Virus record (IMG/VR): IMGVR_UViG_3300044695_006617 | Location: 1 to 22,963 of that record | Source of the DNA: a virus | DNA length: 22,963 nt | Direction: 5' to 3' (one strand) | Shown here: positions 12,705 to 19,253 of the stretch, in pieces | How positions within the stretch are numbered: the stretch's first letter is position 1 | Layout: each line of letters begins with the position of its first letter | Notes under the pieces: generated by a model | Told to the model about the DNA's origin: nothing | The model's input: the letters and a program-made list of their open reading frames with translations, nothing else | Databases searched by the model: none | Program-made: the position numbers and the translations under genes

Positions 12705-13024
12705 TTTGACCACCTTTCTTGTTGTTATAGTTTTATTATAACAGGCACCACTGACATTTGCAGTTGTTATGTCAAGTAATTATCAGACAAATCGGACAAC
12801 TCTCAATGTGTGTTACATCACATAGCACAAATCGGACATTTCGGGCGCCGACATGTGAATCGACATGTGATGTCCGTTTTGCCCTAGTTTGTTATGTGAG
12901 GTACATTACACTTTTGCAAAATGTCCGAAATCGCCCGATTCTCGATTTGAGAATGTCAGTCGGTTTGTGTATAATTCAGGGTATAAGGAAGTTAGGGAAA
13001 GTCCCTAAACTAGAAAGGCTTAAA
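12705..13024. promoter_or_regulatory. Bidirectional control region between leftward and rightward operons
   Basis: No gene seen. It holds promoters in both directions: minus TGTCAG-10-TATAAT at 12756-12735; plus TTGAGA (12947-12952)-17-TATAAT (12970-12975), with TGTCAG at 12954-12959, again 10 bases before the -10. It also holds two CRP/GlxR-like 16-mers (12807-12822, 12895-12910) and two ACATGTGA palindromes (12851-12858, 12863-12870). AATGTCC-type boxes point both ways (minus 12800-12787 and 12840-12827; plus 12869-12882 and 12920-12933). It looks like the central switch of this gene cluster. Confidence 0.65.
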
Positions 13025-13213
13025 ATGAAAATATACCAAGTGTTCGAGAACTACGAGGATGGCGCAATAGGCACCTTCTCAACAATAAAAAAAGCAGAAG
13101 CATTTATCAAAAAAGAAGATGCTAAGCGTTTAGAAAATATATTAAAAAACTTTGGAACTACAGAAGGTTTCAATTATAAAATTAACTATATCGAAGAATT
13201 CGAGGTAAAATAA
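13025..13213 (+). CDS. 62-aa hypothetical protein, first gene of rightward operon
   Basis: The ATG at 13025 is preceded by AGAAAGGCTTAAA. The protein MKIYQVFENYEDGAIGTFST, then KKAEAFIKKEDAKRLENILK, reads as a beta-strand pair followed by a helix. The longer upstream frame would cross the promoter and is rejected. Unknown function. Confidence 0.75.
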   Translation: MKIYQVFENYEDGAIGTFSTIKKAEAFIKKEDAKRLENILKNFGTTEGFNYKINYIEEFEVK

Positions 13214-13432
13214 ATGACTTACTTTACAAATCAAGATGAATGGCAACAAGTACCATTCGATAGAAAGTCCCCTAATTATAGAGGTGATTCGCTTCCAGAG
13301 TGGAAGAAAAAAGAGATACGAAATAGTATCGCTAAGGCTCAGTCAATACTCAACTCTATGAGTGAGATTGAGCGAACAGAGTTCGCATTACGCAACTCTA
13401 GATTGAATCCTAGTATAGATTGGAGTTTATAG
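13214..13432 (+). CDS. 72-aa hypothetical protein
   Basis: The ATG directly follows the preceding stop (TAAATG), with GAGGTAAAATAA as ribosome site. Charged protein (MTYFTNQDEWQQVPFDRKSP...) with a central helix (KKKEIRNSIAKAQSILNSMS). No family recognised. Confidence 0.7.
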   Translation: MTYFTNQDEWQQVPFDRKSPNYRGDSLPEWKKKEIRNSIAKAQSILNSMSEIERTEFALRNSRLNPSIDWSL

Positions 13433-13434
13433 AA

Positions 13435-13551
13435 ATGGGTAATTTATTAGATGTTATAGCGGTTGATTGCGTTGAGTGTAACAGCGCAGGATTTGTTTTT
13501 TACGGTACAGAAGGAACGCTAGTCATGCCATGCGAATGTGAAGGAGAATAA
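13435..13551 (+). CDS. 38-aa four-cysteine zinc-knuckle protein
   Basis: MGNLLDVIAVDCVECNSAGF with a later MPCECEGE. The pairs CVEC (12-15) and CEC (34-36) suggest a DnaJ-like zinc knuckle. Starts two bases after the preceding stop. Weak ribosome site, so coupling is likely. Confidence 0.6.
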   Translation: MGNLLDVIAVDCVECNSAGFVFYGTEGTLVMPCECEGE

Positions 13552-13554
13552 AAA

Positions 13555-13731
13555 ATGATAACGATTACATTAACAACAACACAAGGAACAGAAAAGAAAA
13601 TGTCCTTTGATGAGATTGCTAAGGCGCACGTCTTCGTTGATAACTTGCCTAAGCGATTAAATAAATCAACACGGGTAAGAGTTGATTGTGATTTATTAGG
13701 ATTGAATGGGTGGGTACAAGGTACACAGTAA
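13555..13731 (+). CDS. 58-aa hypothetical protein
   Basis: The ATG at 13555 is three bases beyond the previous stop with GAAGGAGAATAAA upstream, a good Shine-Dalgarno. The protein starts MITITLTTTQGTEKKMSFDE, then has a helix and strand (KRLNKSTRVRVDCDLLGLNG). Last gene of the rightward operon. Confidence 0.7.
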   Translation: MITITLTTTQGTEKKMSFDEIAKAHVFVDNLPKRLNKSTRVRVDCDLLGLNGWVQGTQ

Positions 13732-13745
13732 AGCAAATAGATATG

Positions 13746-13783
13746 GTGGGCACATCTCTATGGTGTGCTCACTAATTTTTTTT
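13746..13783 (+). terminator. Intrinsic terminator of the rightward operon
   Basis: GTGGGCACA pairs with TGTGCTCAC (13746-13754 and 13764-13772) with one mismatch and a nine-base loop, followed by TAATTTTTTTTG. Confidence 0.85.
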
Positions 13784-13904
13784 GTTTATTTTTTTTGTAT
13801 GTATGTATCGTACATCTGCAAAATATATTCAGATTTCTGTAAAACCACTTTTCCCAAATATAAAATTTTTCAGAAAATTAGAAAATCGGGTATATAATGA
13901 ATAT

Positions 13905-14033
13905 ATGGAAAACAATGGTTTTGCATTGAAGGTTTTTCAACAAGAGGTTTGTCAACATTGCGATTGCCAAACGGTATTAGATCCAAACCCTAATTGGCAC
14001 CAAGACGAACTATTTGCTAATCCTAACCAGTAA
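13905..14033 (+). CDS. 42-aa protein with CQHCDC knuckle, leaderless start
   Basis: TATAAT (13893-13898), six bases, then ATG at 13905. Product MENNGFALKVFQQEVCQHCD followed by CQTVLDPNPNWHQDE. CQHCDC plus a histidine could bind zinc. The end overlaps the convergent metallopeptidase gene by 11 bases. The frame is open further upstream, but that part is not needed. Confidence 0.55.
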   Translation: MENNGFALKVFQQEVCQHCDCQTVLDPNPNWHQDELFANPNQ

Positions 14034-15180
14034 TCCGATAACGCAAGTATGGTGCTAACTTCAAATAGAAATCCTCTGCTGATAATCCATAAGCCTTCTT
14101 AAATTCAGCCTTCCAATCTGAAGTATTTGAAAAAGTTGTCACAAAATCCATATAGGTTTTATATCCTTTGACTGCAATTAATGCTTCTGTTGCAATAGAA
14201 CCAACTGCGTAAGCCCCTAATGAAGTACAAGACGTATTTCCTAACTCGTTCATATTTTTATCTAATTGTATAAACAAATCCAAGAGTCCAACCTCACTTA
14301 CAATTTTTTCAATTAATCGTGTGTTGCTTTGATTTAAACTACCAGGATTGAATTGACCTTCAGGACCATATTGGTATGCAAGATTTTTTGTAAACTCAAA
14401 GGACATTTTTCCAGTCGGATCATTTTTATCAATCCCTAACGCTGCACCAAAATACGTAGCAGATCCTTCTAACATCCAACATGGCATTTTTTGCCATGAG
14501 TATTTTTGTTGTACAAAATGAAAATATTCATGAATTGGAATTGAAGCATTCATGATGCCCCGAGAGACTTTAGAATCTAGGCAAGAAAAATATGCAGGTG
14601 TTTGATCTTTACCTTTTGTTGCAAAAGCAAAATCACATCTATACGGCAATTTGTCAATTTCTGCTTGAAAAGTCGTATGGTATCCAGCGCCAATTTTAGT
14701 TTTGGTTTCTTCAGCCCAACTAGCATCCCGTTCTGAGAAATAAACCACCTGAAACTTTTTTGGAAGAAAATATTCTGAAAACATAGTAGTAGCAATATCT
14801 AAAAGTCTCTTCTCTTCGACAATATCTCCTGAAGCAACCGTTGGTCCAACAAAGAGTTCGTAAGCACCATCAGGCTTCTTTAACTTTGCAAATTCCGTGA
14901 GTATTTCAGTACGAGCAACCCTGCTTGTCCAAATAAAATCCAGATTCTCAAAAGTAATTGGTTGAGCAGGTGTCGTTGGAGTGGGAGTTGGGGTTGGCTC
15001 TACAACTTTAGGTGACTCTACAGTTGGAGATTTGGTTTGTATTGGCTTGACTACTATTTTTTTAACAACAGACTTTTTAACAACAGTCTTAGATGTTGGT
15101 TTTTTAACGGCAGAGTGGGATGGAACAGCAGAAACCAATAAAAATGAAATACATAGTAATAATACTCTTGATTTAAACAC
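14023..15180 (-). CDS. Secreted HExxH zinc-metallopeptidase-like protein
   Basis: 385 residues from a GTG start with GAAGGGTTACT upstream. Residues 1-23 are a Sec signal (MFKSRVLLLCISFLLVSAVP, AxA-type site near 22-24). Residues 26-73 form a Lys/Val- then Pro/Thr-rich linker. The domain carries HEYFH (217-221) with glutamate 238 in WMLEGSATYFG, the HExxH...E arrangement of gluzincin-type peptidases. The promoter is TTGACT-17-TATACT (15235-15207). It should act outside the membrane, perhaps on cell-surface proteins, but the substrate is unknown. Few phages carry such an enzyme; a host-derived gene is plausible. Confidence 0.75.
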   Translation of the reverse strand: MFKSRVLLLCISFLLVSAVPSHSAVKKPTSKTVVKKSVVKKIVVKPIQTKSPTVESPKVVEPTPTPTPTTPAQPITFENLDFIWTSRVARTEILTEFAKLKKPDGAYELFVGPTVASGDIVEEKRLLDIATTMFSEYFLPKKFQVVYFSERDASWAEETKTKIGAGYHTTFQAEIDKLPYRCDFAFATKGKDQTPAYFSCLDSKVSRGIMNASIPIHEYFHFVQQKYSWQKMPCWMLEGSATYFGAALGIDKNDPTGKMSFEFTKNLAYQYGPEGQFNPGSLNQSNTRLIEKIVSEVGLLDLFIQLDKNMNELGNTSCTSLGAYAVGSIATEALIAVKGYKTYMDFVTTFSNTSDWKAEFKKAYGLSAEDFYLKLAPYLRYRITG

Positions 15181-15206
15181 AGTAACCCTTCGTAGTTGTT
15201 ATATTA

Positions 15207-15235
15207 AGTATATCTAGGATATATGTGAAAGTCAA
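15207..15235 (-). promoter_or_regulatory. Promoter of the metallopeptidase-like gene
   Basis: TTGACT (15235-15230), 17 bases, TATACT (15212-15207). The leader TTAATATAACAACTACGAAGGG matches the layout of the leaders in the 7-12 kb region. Confidence 0.65.
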
Positions 15236-15239
15236 GTTG

Positions 15240-15312
15240 CTGGTTTGATAGGACTCGAACCTATAACCTGTCGGTTAACAGCCGACTGCACTGCCGATTG
15301 TGCTACAAACCA
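15240..15312 (-). tRNA. tRNA-Asn (anticodon GTT)
   Basis: On the minus strand: acceptor TGGTTTG with CAAACCA, anticodon stem GTCGG/CCGAC around CTGTTAA (anticodon GTT), T arm ATAGG-TTCGAGT-CCTAT, discriminator G. CCA is not encoded. Its 5' end overlaps the last ten bases of the preceding coding sequence. Confidence 0.93.
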
Positions 15313-15488
15313 ATATTTTCTGTTATTTTTAAAGATGCTCTTTCTGCAAAATTTTCTAATCCAGGCATCATTGTTTTCATTGACCTTTCAAACATTTTTG
15401 TAGGAACAGCAGTTTCTTTTGCTTGTTCTTTCCAAATATCAACCATCTCATTGATTAGAATTTCTTTAATCTGTTCTTTATTCATCAT
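15303..15488 (-). CDS. 61-aa helical protein whose stop codon lies inside a tRNA gene
   Basis: MMNKEQIKEILINEMVDIWK, then a basic helix and FAERASLKITENIGL. The TAG stop (15305-15303) is formed by the tRNA-Asn bases just after the acceptor stem. The start overlaps the upstream stop (ATGATG with TGA) and is preceded by GGAAGAGGT, so it may be coexpressed with the DHH-like gene. Function unknown. Confidence 0.65.
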   Translation of the reverse strand: MMNKEQIKEILINEMVDIWKEQAKETAVPTKMFERSMKTMMPGLENFAERASLKITENIGL

Positions 15489-16255
15489 ACCTCTTCCAAA
15501 TCCTTGTAGGTAACGCTGTATTCTCCACCATAAATTTCGGCATAGGAGATTATATCTTTATTGTACCGTATGACAGTATTTTTGTCAACTAATCCCGTTT
15601 TATATTTTTTAATTGTTGTTAATTCACCAGGAAATGCAAAGTTCCATGCAGATTGTTTCTTTAGTGCGGTATTCATCTCAACTAGATATTTTTCTAAGCC
15701 TAGTCTGCGAGATACCAAACCTTGTTTCTCTTCATACTCTTTTGCTACTTCGGAAACATCTACATCATCAGATAAAACATATCGGACATTCTCATCATCC
15801 ATCCTAGTAGACCAATTTCGCATATTCTCTGCATAGTCGACAGCATTTTTATATGTCGAATCTGCATATGCCATGCGTTGTTTGTCTAAAGTGGTGGTTT
15901 GTGCCTCTATTGCGAACGCGATTAAGTAACAGGTTGCGTAAGGGAACTTTTCGTTATACTTTTTGGTGGCGAAGTGAACATTTGGATTAAAGGATTCGAT
16001 ACAGATGTTATCTTCCATAAGTCGCATATGATTTCCAATTGACGCGAACTCTGAAGTATTCATATCGCAGTCGACGAACAGACATTCCGCCGGATTTATA
16101 CCTTCCGCCAAACATAAAATACTTTTGTCATATGTGCCGACGACTCGATGTCCCAAATTTCGAGAAAGAAGCGTGGCGCTCATTAAACCATCAACATCTG
16201 GAGATATAATTATATTTTTTGAGTATTCAAGCGTACTGAGTATTTCTTTTTTCAA
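15485..16255 (-). CDS. DHH-family phosphoesterase-like protein, motif-degenerate
   Basis: I place the start at TTG 16255, with AAGGAGAGTT just upstream; the longer frame to 16363 would run through the divergent gene. Of 256 residues, motif I is IISPDVDGLMSATLLSR (16-32), motif II FVDCDM (60-65), and IGNHM (73-77) sits where DHH proteins have their DHH triad. A later PYATCYLIAF resembles the following family helix. DHH proteins include RecJ-like nucleases and cyclic-di-nucleotide phosphodiesterases. The motif III change makes catalysis uncertain. No DHHA1 domain is evident. Confidence 0.55.
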   Translation of the reverse strand: MKKEILSTLEYSKNIIISPDVDGLMSATLLSRNLGHRVVGTYDKSILCLAEGINPAECLFVDCDMNTSEFASIGNHMRLMEDNICIESFNPNVHFATKKYNEKFPYATCYLIAFAIEAQTTTLDKQRMAYADSTYKNAVDYAENMRNWSTRMDDENVRYVLSDDVDVSEVAKEYEEKQGLVSRRLGLEKYLVEMNTALKKQSAWNFAFPGELTTIKKYKTGLVDKNTVIRYNKDIISYAEIYGGEYSVTYKDLEEV

Positions 16256-16289
16256 AACTCTCCTTAAATGATGATATAATAATCCTACA

Positions 16290-16502
16290 ATGAATGCACA
16301 AGACTGGTTAGGAATGATTCTTACATTGCTATCAATTCTAGCACTAGTTGCAGGCGGAGTCAAATGGCTTGTAAAACATTATTTATCCGAACTGCGCCCG
16401 AATGGTGGATCTAGTGTAAAAGACCAGGTCAATAGGCTTGAAATTAAAGTTGACAAATTGTATGACATTTTAATCGAAAATCGAATTTCAGATTCTAAGT
16501 AA
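16290..16502 (+). CDS. 70-aa holin-like membrane protein with coiled coil
   Basis: Residues 5-30 (DWLGMILTLLSILALVAGGV...) form a membrane helix. LSELRPNGGSSVKDQVNRLE follows and continues into a coiled coil. The ELRPNGGSSxKDQV pattern recurs in small actinophage membrane proteins near tail/lysis genes, so a holin or membrane-anchor role is an inference. TATAAT (16275-16280) lies nine bases before the ATG, so the leader would be at most a few bases. It is divergent from the DHH-like gene. Confidence 0.7.
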   Translation: MNAQDWLGMILTLLSILALVAGGVKWLVKHYLSELRPNGGSSVKDQVNRLEIKVDKLYDILIENRISDSK

Positions 16503-16528
16503 TATATACTATATATAATATATATAAG

Positions 16529-16574
16529 ATATCTTTTATATATTTAACTTAAAGATATATCTTTTTTCTTATAT
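16529..16574 (+). terminator. AT-rich terminator-like hairpin
   Basis: AAGATATCTTT and AAAGATATATCTT can pair across a short A/T loop, followed by a T-run (CTTTTTTCTT). It lies between the membrane protein gene and the first baseplate-type gene. Stems made only of A-T pairs make the fold weak. Confidence 0.5.
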
Positions 16575-16637
16575 ATTTTAAGTATACACGAACTTTCCTG
16601 ATCTGTCAAATGAAAAACCGTATGGTATAATAATTTT

Positions 16638-17051
16638 ATGAGTTATGTCACCGCTTCCATTGATCAAGTAGGTGCATCTCCAATAAATATCCAATGGAAA
16701 GTAGTTCGTGGAGATTCTGCAACTCTTAAAGTAGAATTTTTAGAAGACGATGAAGTTACTTCTGTAGATATTTCTGATTGGACATTTGTTTCTTCTTCCT
16801 ACGATGCCTCTGGTGATACTTTAGATGAATTGACCGTTGAAAAATATACTGGTTATGTTGTTATTACCGCTACCTCTGAGATTACAAAACTTTGGGGAAC
16901 TGGTTATAGAAATACCGTTTTAGAATTACCTTTTGACTTGGAAATTATTATTCCTAACGATGAGTCTGGTGCAGTTGAATCAGAAGTTACTTGGACACCA
17001 GTTATTGGAACTATTGTAGTGCTTAGCGATGTAACAGGTACTGGATTATGA
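16638..17051 (+). CDS. Baseplate/tail beta-domain protein (BppU-N-like), copy 1
   Basis: 137 residues with the layout of the N-terminal Ig-like domain of BppU-type baseplate proteins: NIQWKVVRGDSATLKVEFLE, then a D-x-S-D-W strand (VDISDWTFVSSSYD), ending in WTPVIGTIVVLSDVTGTG. Its RGD-x-x-T-x-K/F strand and the last strand plus DVTG match the genes at 17908 and 22346. Leaderless-type start: TGG-TATAAT, six bases, ATG. The last base of ATG of the next tiny gene overlaps its stop (ATGA). Confidence 0.7.
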   Translation: MSYVTASIDQVGASPINIQWKVVRGDSATLKVEFLEDDEVTSVDISDWTFVSSSYDASGDTLDELTVEKYTGYVVITATSEITKLWGTGYRNTVLELPFDLEIIIPNDESGAVESEVTWTPVIGTIVVLSDVTGTGL

Positions 17052-17131
17052 TTATTAAAGTTACATCACCTGCAGTTACACCCTCTAAGGTGATTAAGGT
17101 TAACTTAAAAACCTTTATAATTAATAAGTGA
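17048..17131 (+). CDS. 27-aa peptide overlapping two tail genes
   Basis: MIIKVTSPAVTPSKVIKVNL then a short tail. It is linked by ATGA to the gene before and GTGA to the collagen-type gene after, so it is very probably translated. Its KVT-x-P-x-K-V-x-KV pattern resembles the repeat in the partial gene at 22766, which occupies the same position after another copy of the baseplate-type gene. Confidence 0.55.
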   Translation: MIIKVTSPAVTPSKVIKVNLKTFIINK

Positions 17132-17892
17132 GTATAAGTAAAAAGTCTGAAATTCCAGGAATGCAATCAAAACCTAAATATGGCTATGCCGAAGCAGTAG
17201 CAGAAACAGTTATAGAAACAAATAATCCCTCAGTGCCCGATATAGACTACAGAATACTTGTAGGGCCACCAGGACCACAAGGAATTGCTGGTAGACAGGG
17301 AGAGATAGGACCAAAAGGCGATAAAGGTGATGCTGGTCCACAAGGTCCAAAAGGTGAAAGAGGACAAAAGGGAGAACCAGGAGAATCATCAATTGTTGCA
17401 AGCAACGGAGTAGTTTCTCAAAATAGAAAGTCTGGTTGGGCATATTATGAAAATTTAGATCAATCACAAATTCGTGTAGGACTATCTAGCGGAGATGAAG
17501 GATGGGTAAATTTATTAAATGATGCAAAATCTGAGGGGACAAACGAAGAATATTTGCCAAAAGGAAATGTAAGTCTATGGAGTGCAGCAAATCAACAATT
17601 AAACTTTAAAGGATTAGACATAGGCACTAGAGTTGAAATAACTTATTGTTTTGAACTAGAAACATATGGAAATAATACTGAGGTTTGGATAAGAGCCTTT
17701 TCTGAAAAAGCAACTTTAAATTCAACACAGTTCGTAGCAAACCTAAAGTATAAATATCTTTATGATTTTTCAGTTACTCAAACCTTGTACATAGTAAATG
17801 ACAGAATTAGAAAATATGGTATTAATCCACAAATTAGAGCAGATTTTGACGGGGATGTAAAAGTCAAATCTATCTTAGTCCACATTTCTTAG
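17128..17892 (+). CDS. Collagen-like tail-fibre protein
   Basis: 254 residues from GTG 17128 (GTGA overlap with the previous stop). Residues 46-87 are 14 uninterrupted Gly-X-Y triplets (GPPGPQGIAGRQGEI and on), a trimeric collagen-like stalk common in phage fibres. The N-terminal 45 residues probably attach to the virion. Residues 100-125 resemble a short fibre motif (SGWAYYENLDQSQIRVGLSS), and the C-terminal 110 residues are a beta-rich head domain ending VKSILVHIS. The head may bind the host. Confidence 0.8.
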   Translation: MSISKKSEIPGMQSKPKYGYAEAVAETVIETNNPSVPDIDYRILVGPPGPQGIAGRQGEIGPKGDKGDAGPQGPKGERGQKGEPGESSIVASNGVVSQNRKSGWAYYENLDQSQIRVGLSSGDEGWVNLLNDAKSEGTNEEYLPKGNVSLWSAANQQLNFKGLDIGTRVEITYCFELETYGNNTEVWIRAFSEKATLNSTQFVANLKYKYLYDFSVTQTLYIVNDRIRKYGINPQIRADFDGDVKVKSILVHIS

Positions 17893-17907
17893 TGGTATAA
17901 TAAGATC

Positions 17908-18285
17908 ATGGCATTTCCTGGAACATATGACTTTGACTATTATCGTGGAGACACATTTGTTTTTAAAATTACCCCGAAAACTTCTACTGGAGCAACATTT
18001 GCATTAGATGACTATGCTGCTGCGGGAGCAATCTTTTCAATCGCTTCAAGTAGAGGCGACAGCCCAACTACAGCAATTAATAGTGTTGCGGATACAACTA
18101 AACTTTCTGCAGTGATCGATACAGGTGCAGATATTATTACTTGTACAATTAAACCAAGTGCTAGAACCGATTTGGTTGGAGGATCAACATATTATTACGA
18201 TGTTGAAATTTTTAATAGCACTACATTAAGATATACGCTTCTAACTGGAGCAATTACAGTAACTGACGATGTAACTGGTGCATAA
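17908..18285 (+). CDS. Baseplate/tail beta-domain protein (BppU-N-like), copy 2
   Basis: 125 residues: FDYYRGDTFVFKITPKTS, DDYAAAGAIFSIASSRGDSP, and a closing YYYDVEIFNSTTLRYTLLTG with ITVTDDVTGA. This matches BppU-N-type domains of phage baseplates more closely than copy 1. TGG-TATAAT sits six bases before the ATG; stop and next start overlap as TAATG. Confidence 0.75.
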   Translation: MAFPGTYDFDYYRGDTFVFKITPKTSTGATFALDDYAAAGAIFSIASSRGDSPTTAINSVADTTKLSAVIDTGADIITCTIKPSARTDLVGGSTYYYDVEIFNSTTLRYTLLTGAITVTDDVTGA

Positions 18286-18431
18286 TGCCAGAAGTTTTTG
18301 TTTATGAAGACTCAGTTACTGTTTATGAATCACAGTTAAACATTGTTCTAAATACCGCTCCAAATTTGACGGGAATCGATCAAGAAATAGAAGTAATTGA
18401 AGCAAATAGCGCTATTACAGTAAATCAATAG
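18285..18431 (+). CDS. 48-aa small protein coupled to baseplate-type gene
   Basis: MPEVFVYEDSVTVYESQLNI continues with VLNTAPNLTGIDQEIEVIE. It is acidic, beta-like, with an internal alternation of VxV strands. TAATG overlap with copy 2. Occupies the same slot as the 27-aa peptide and the gene at 22766. Confidence 0.6.
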   Translation: MPEVFVYEDSVTVYESQLNIVLNTAPNLTGIDQEIEVIEANSAITVNQ

Positions 18432-18458
18432 TTTTTATTATTATGGTATAATCTTTGT

Positions 18459-19244
18459 ATGGCTGCCACAAATATTGGAACTGACGGAACTCATAAATAC
18501 CCCCTTGCAAAAATGCCAGAATTAACTGATGCTGCAGATATTCAGATTGCATTAAAAAATTATCATTATGGACAGGATACTCCACTTGCTGCCAATGCTG
18601 CACCAACTGGTGGTATTGCAAAATATTTATACGATATTGAAGCATCGATTGCTGCAATTTCTACAGAGACTAGTGCTGTTGTTTTAGAGTCTGTTATGGA
18701 TGCAAAGGGAGATCTTTTTGTTGGAACCGGAAATAATGCTGTTGATAATTTAACAGTTGGCAGCAATGGATATATTTTAACTGCAGACGATACACAAGGA
18801 ACATTTGGTCTTAAATGGGCAGCACCACAAGCAGCAACAACTTCACAGCCTGGAGTTTCTCAACTAAGTGATTCAACATCAGAAACTTCATCAGTTAAAG
18901 CAGCAACACCAACTGCTGTCTCAACATTAAAGCAAACAGTTGATTCATCAACAAAAACAGCAAATTATACATTAGATCCAGCAGACGCTGGAAAAATTAT
19001 TATTATGAACGTTTCTTCATCAACTTCAATTATTACAATTCCATTAGAAACCACATTTCCTGCGGGAGCAAGAGTCGACATTCTACAAATAGGATCTGTT
19101 CAAACATCAGTTGCACCAGTAAGTGGAAGCGTTACATTAAATAGCAAGAATAACAATAGAAAACTTTCTGGCCAATACTCAGCAGCAACACTTATTAAAA
19201 CAGGTACAAATAGTTGGGTTCTTCTAGGCGATCTGACGGCTTAA
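18459..19244 (+). CDS. Tail-fibre protein
   Basis: 261 residues. The central DAKGDLFVGTGNNAVDNLTV, GSNGYILTADDTQGTFGLKW and AAP pattern (81-124) is the common fibre repeat AKGDLxxGTxxNxVxxLxVGxNGxxLxAD. A T-S-x-P-G-V-S-Q-L-S-D-S segment (129-140) follows, typical of fibre shafts. The C-terminal domain (165-261) is a beta-sandwich starting TLDPADAGKIIIMN and ending SWVLLGDLTA. Probably an adsorption fibre. Start: TGG-TATAAT then six bases and ATG. Confidence 0.85.
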   Translation: MAATNIGTDGTHKYPLAKMPELTDAADIQIALKNYHYGQDTPLAANAAPTGGIAKYLYDIEASIAAISTETSAVVLESVMDAKGDLFVGTGNNAVDNLTVGSNGYILTADDTQGTFGLKWAAPQAATTSQPGVSQLSDSTSETSSVKAATPTAVSTLKQTVDSSTKTANYTLDPADAGKIIIMNVSSSTSIITIPLETTFPAGARVDILQIGSVQTSVAPVSGSVTLNSKNNNRKLSGQYSAATLIKTGTNSWVLLGDLTA

Positions 19245-19253
19245 GGATATTCC

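Noticed and set aside
18415-18766. Minus-strand frames opposite the tail-fibre gene
   Set aside because: Antisense shadows of a recognisable tail-fibre protein, with no promoter or ribosome site.
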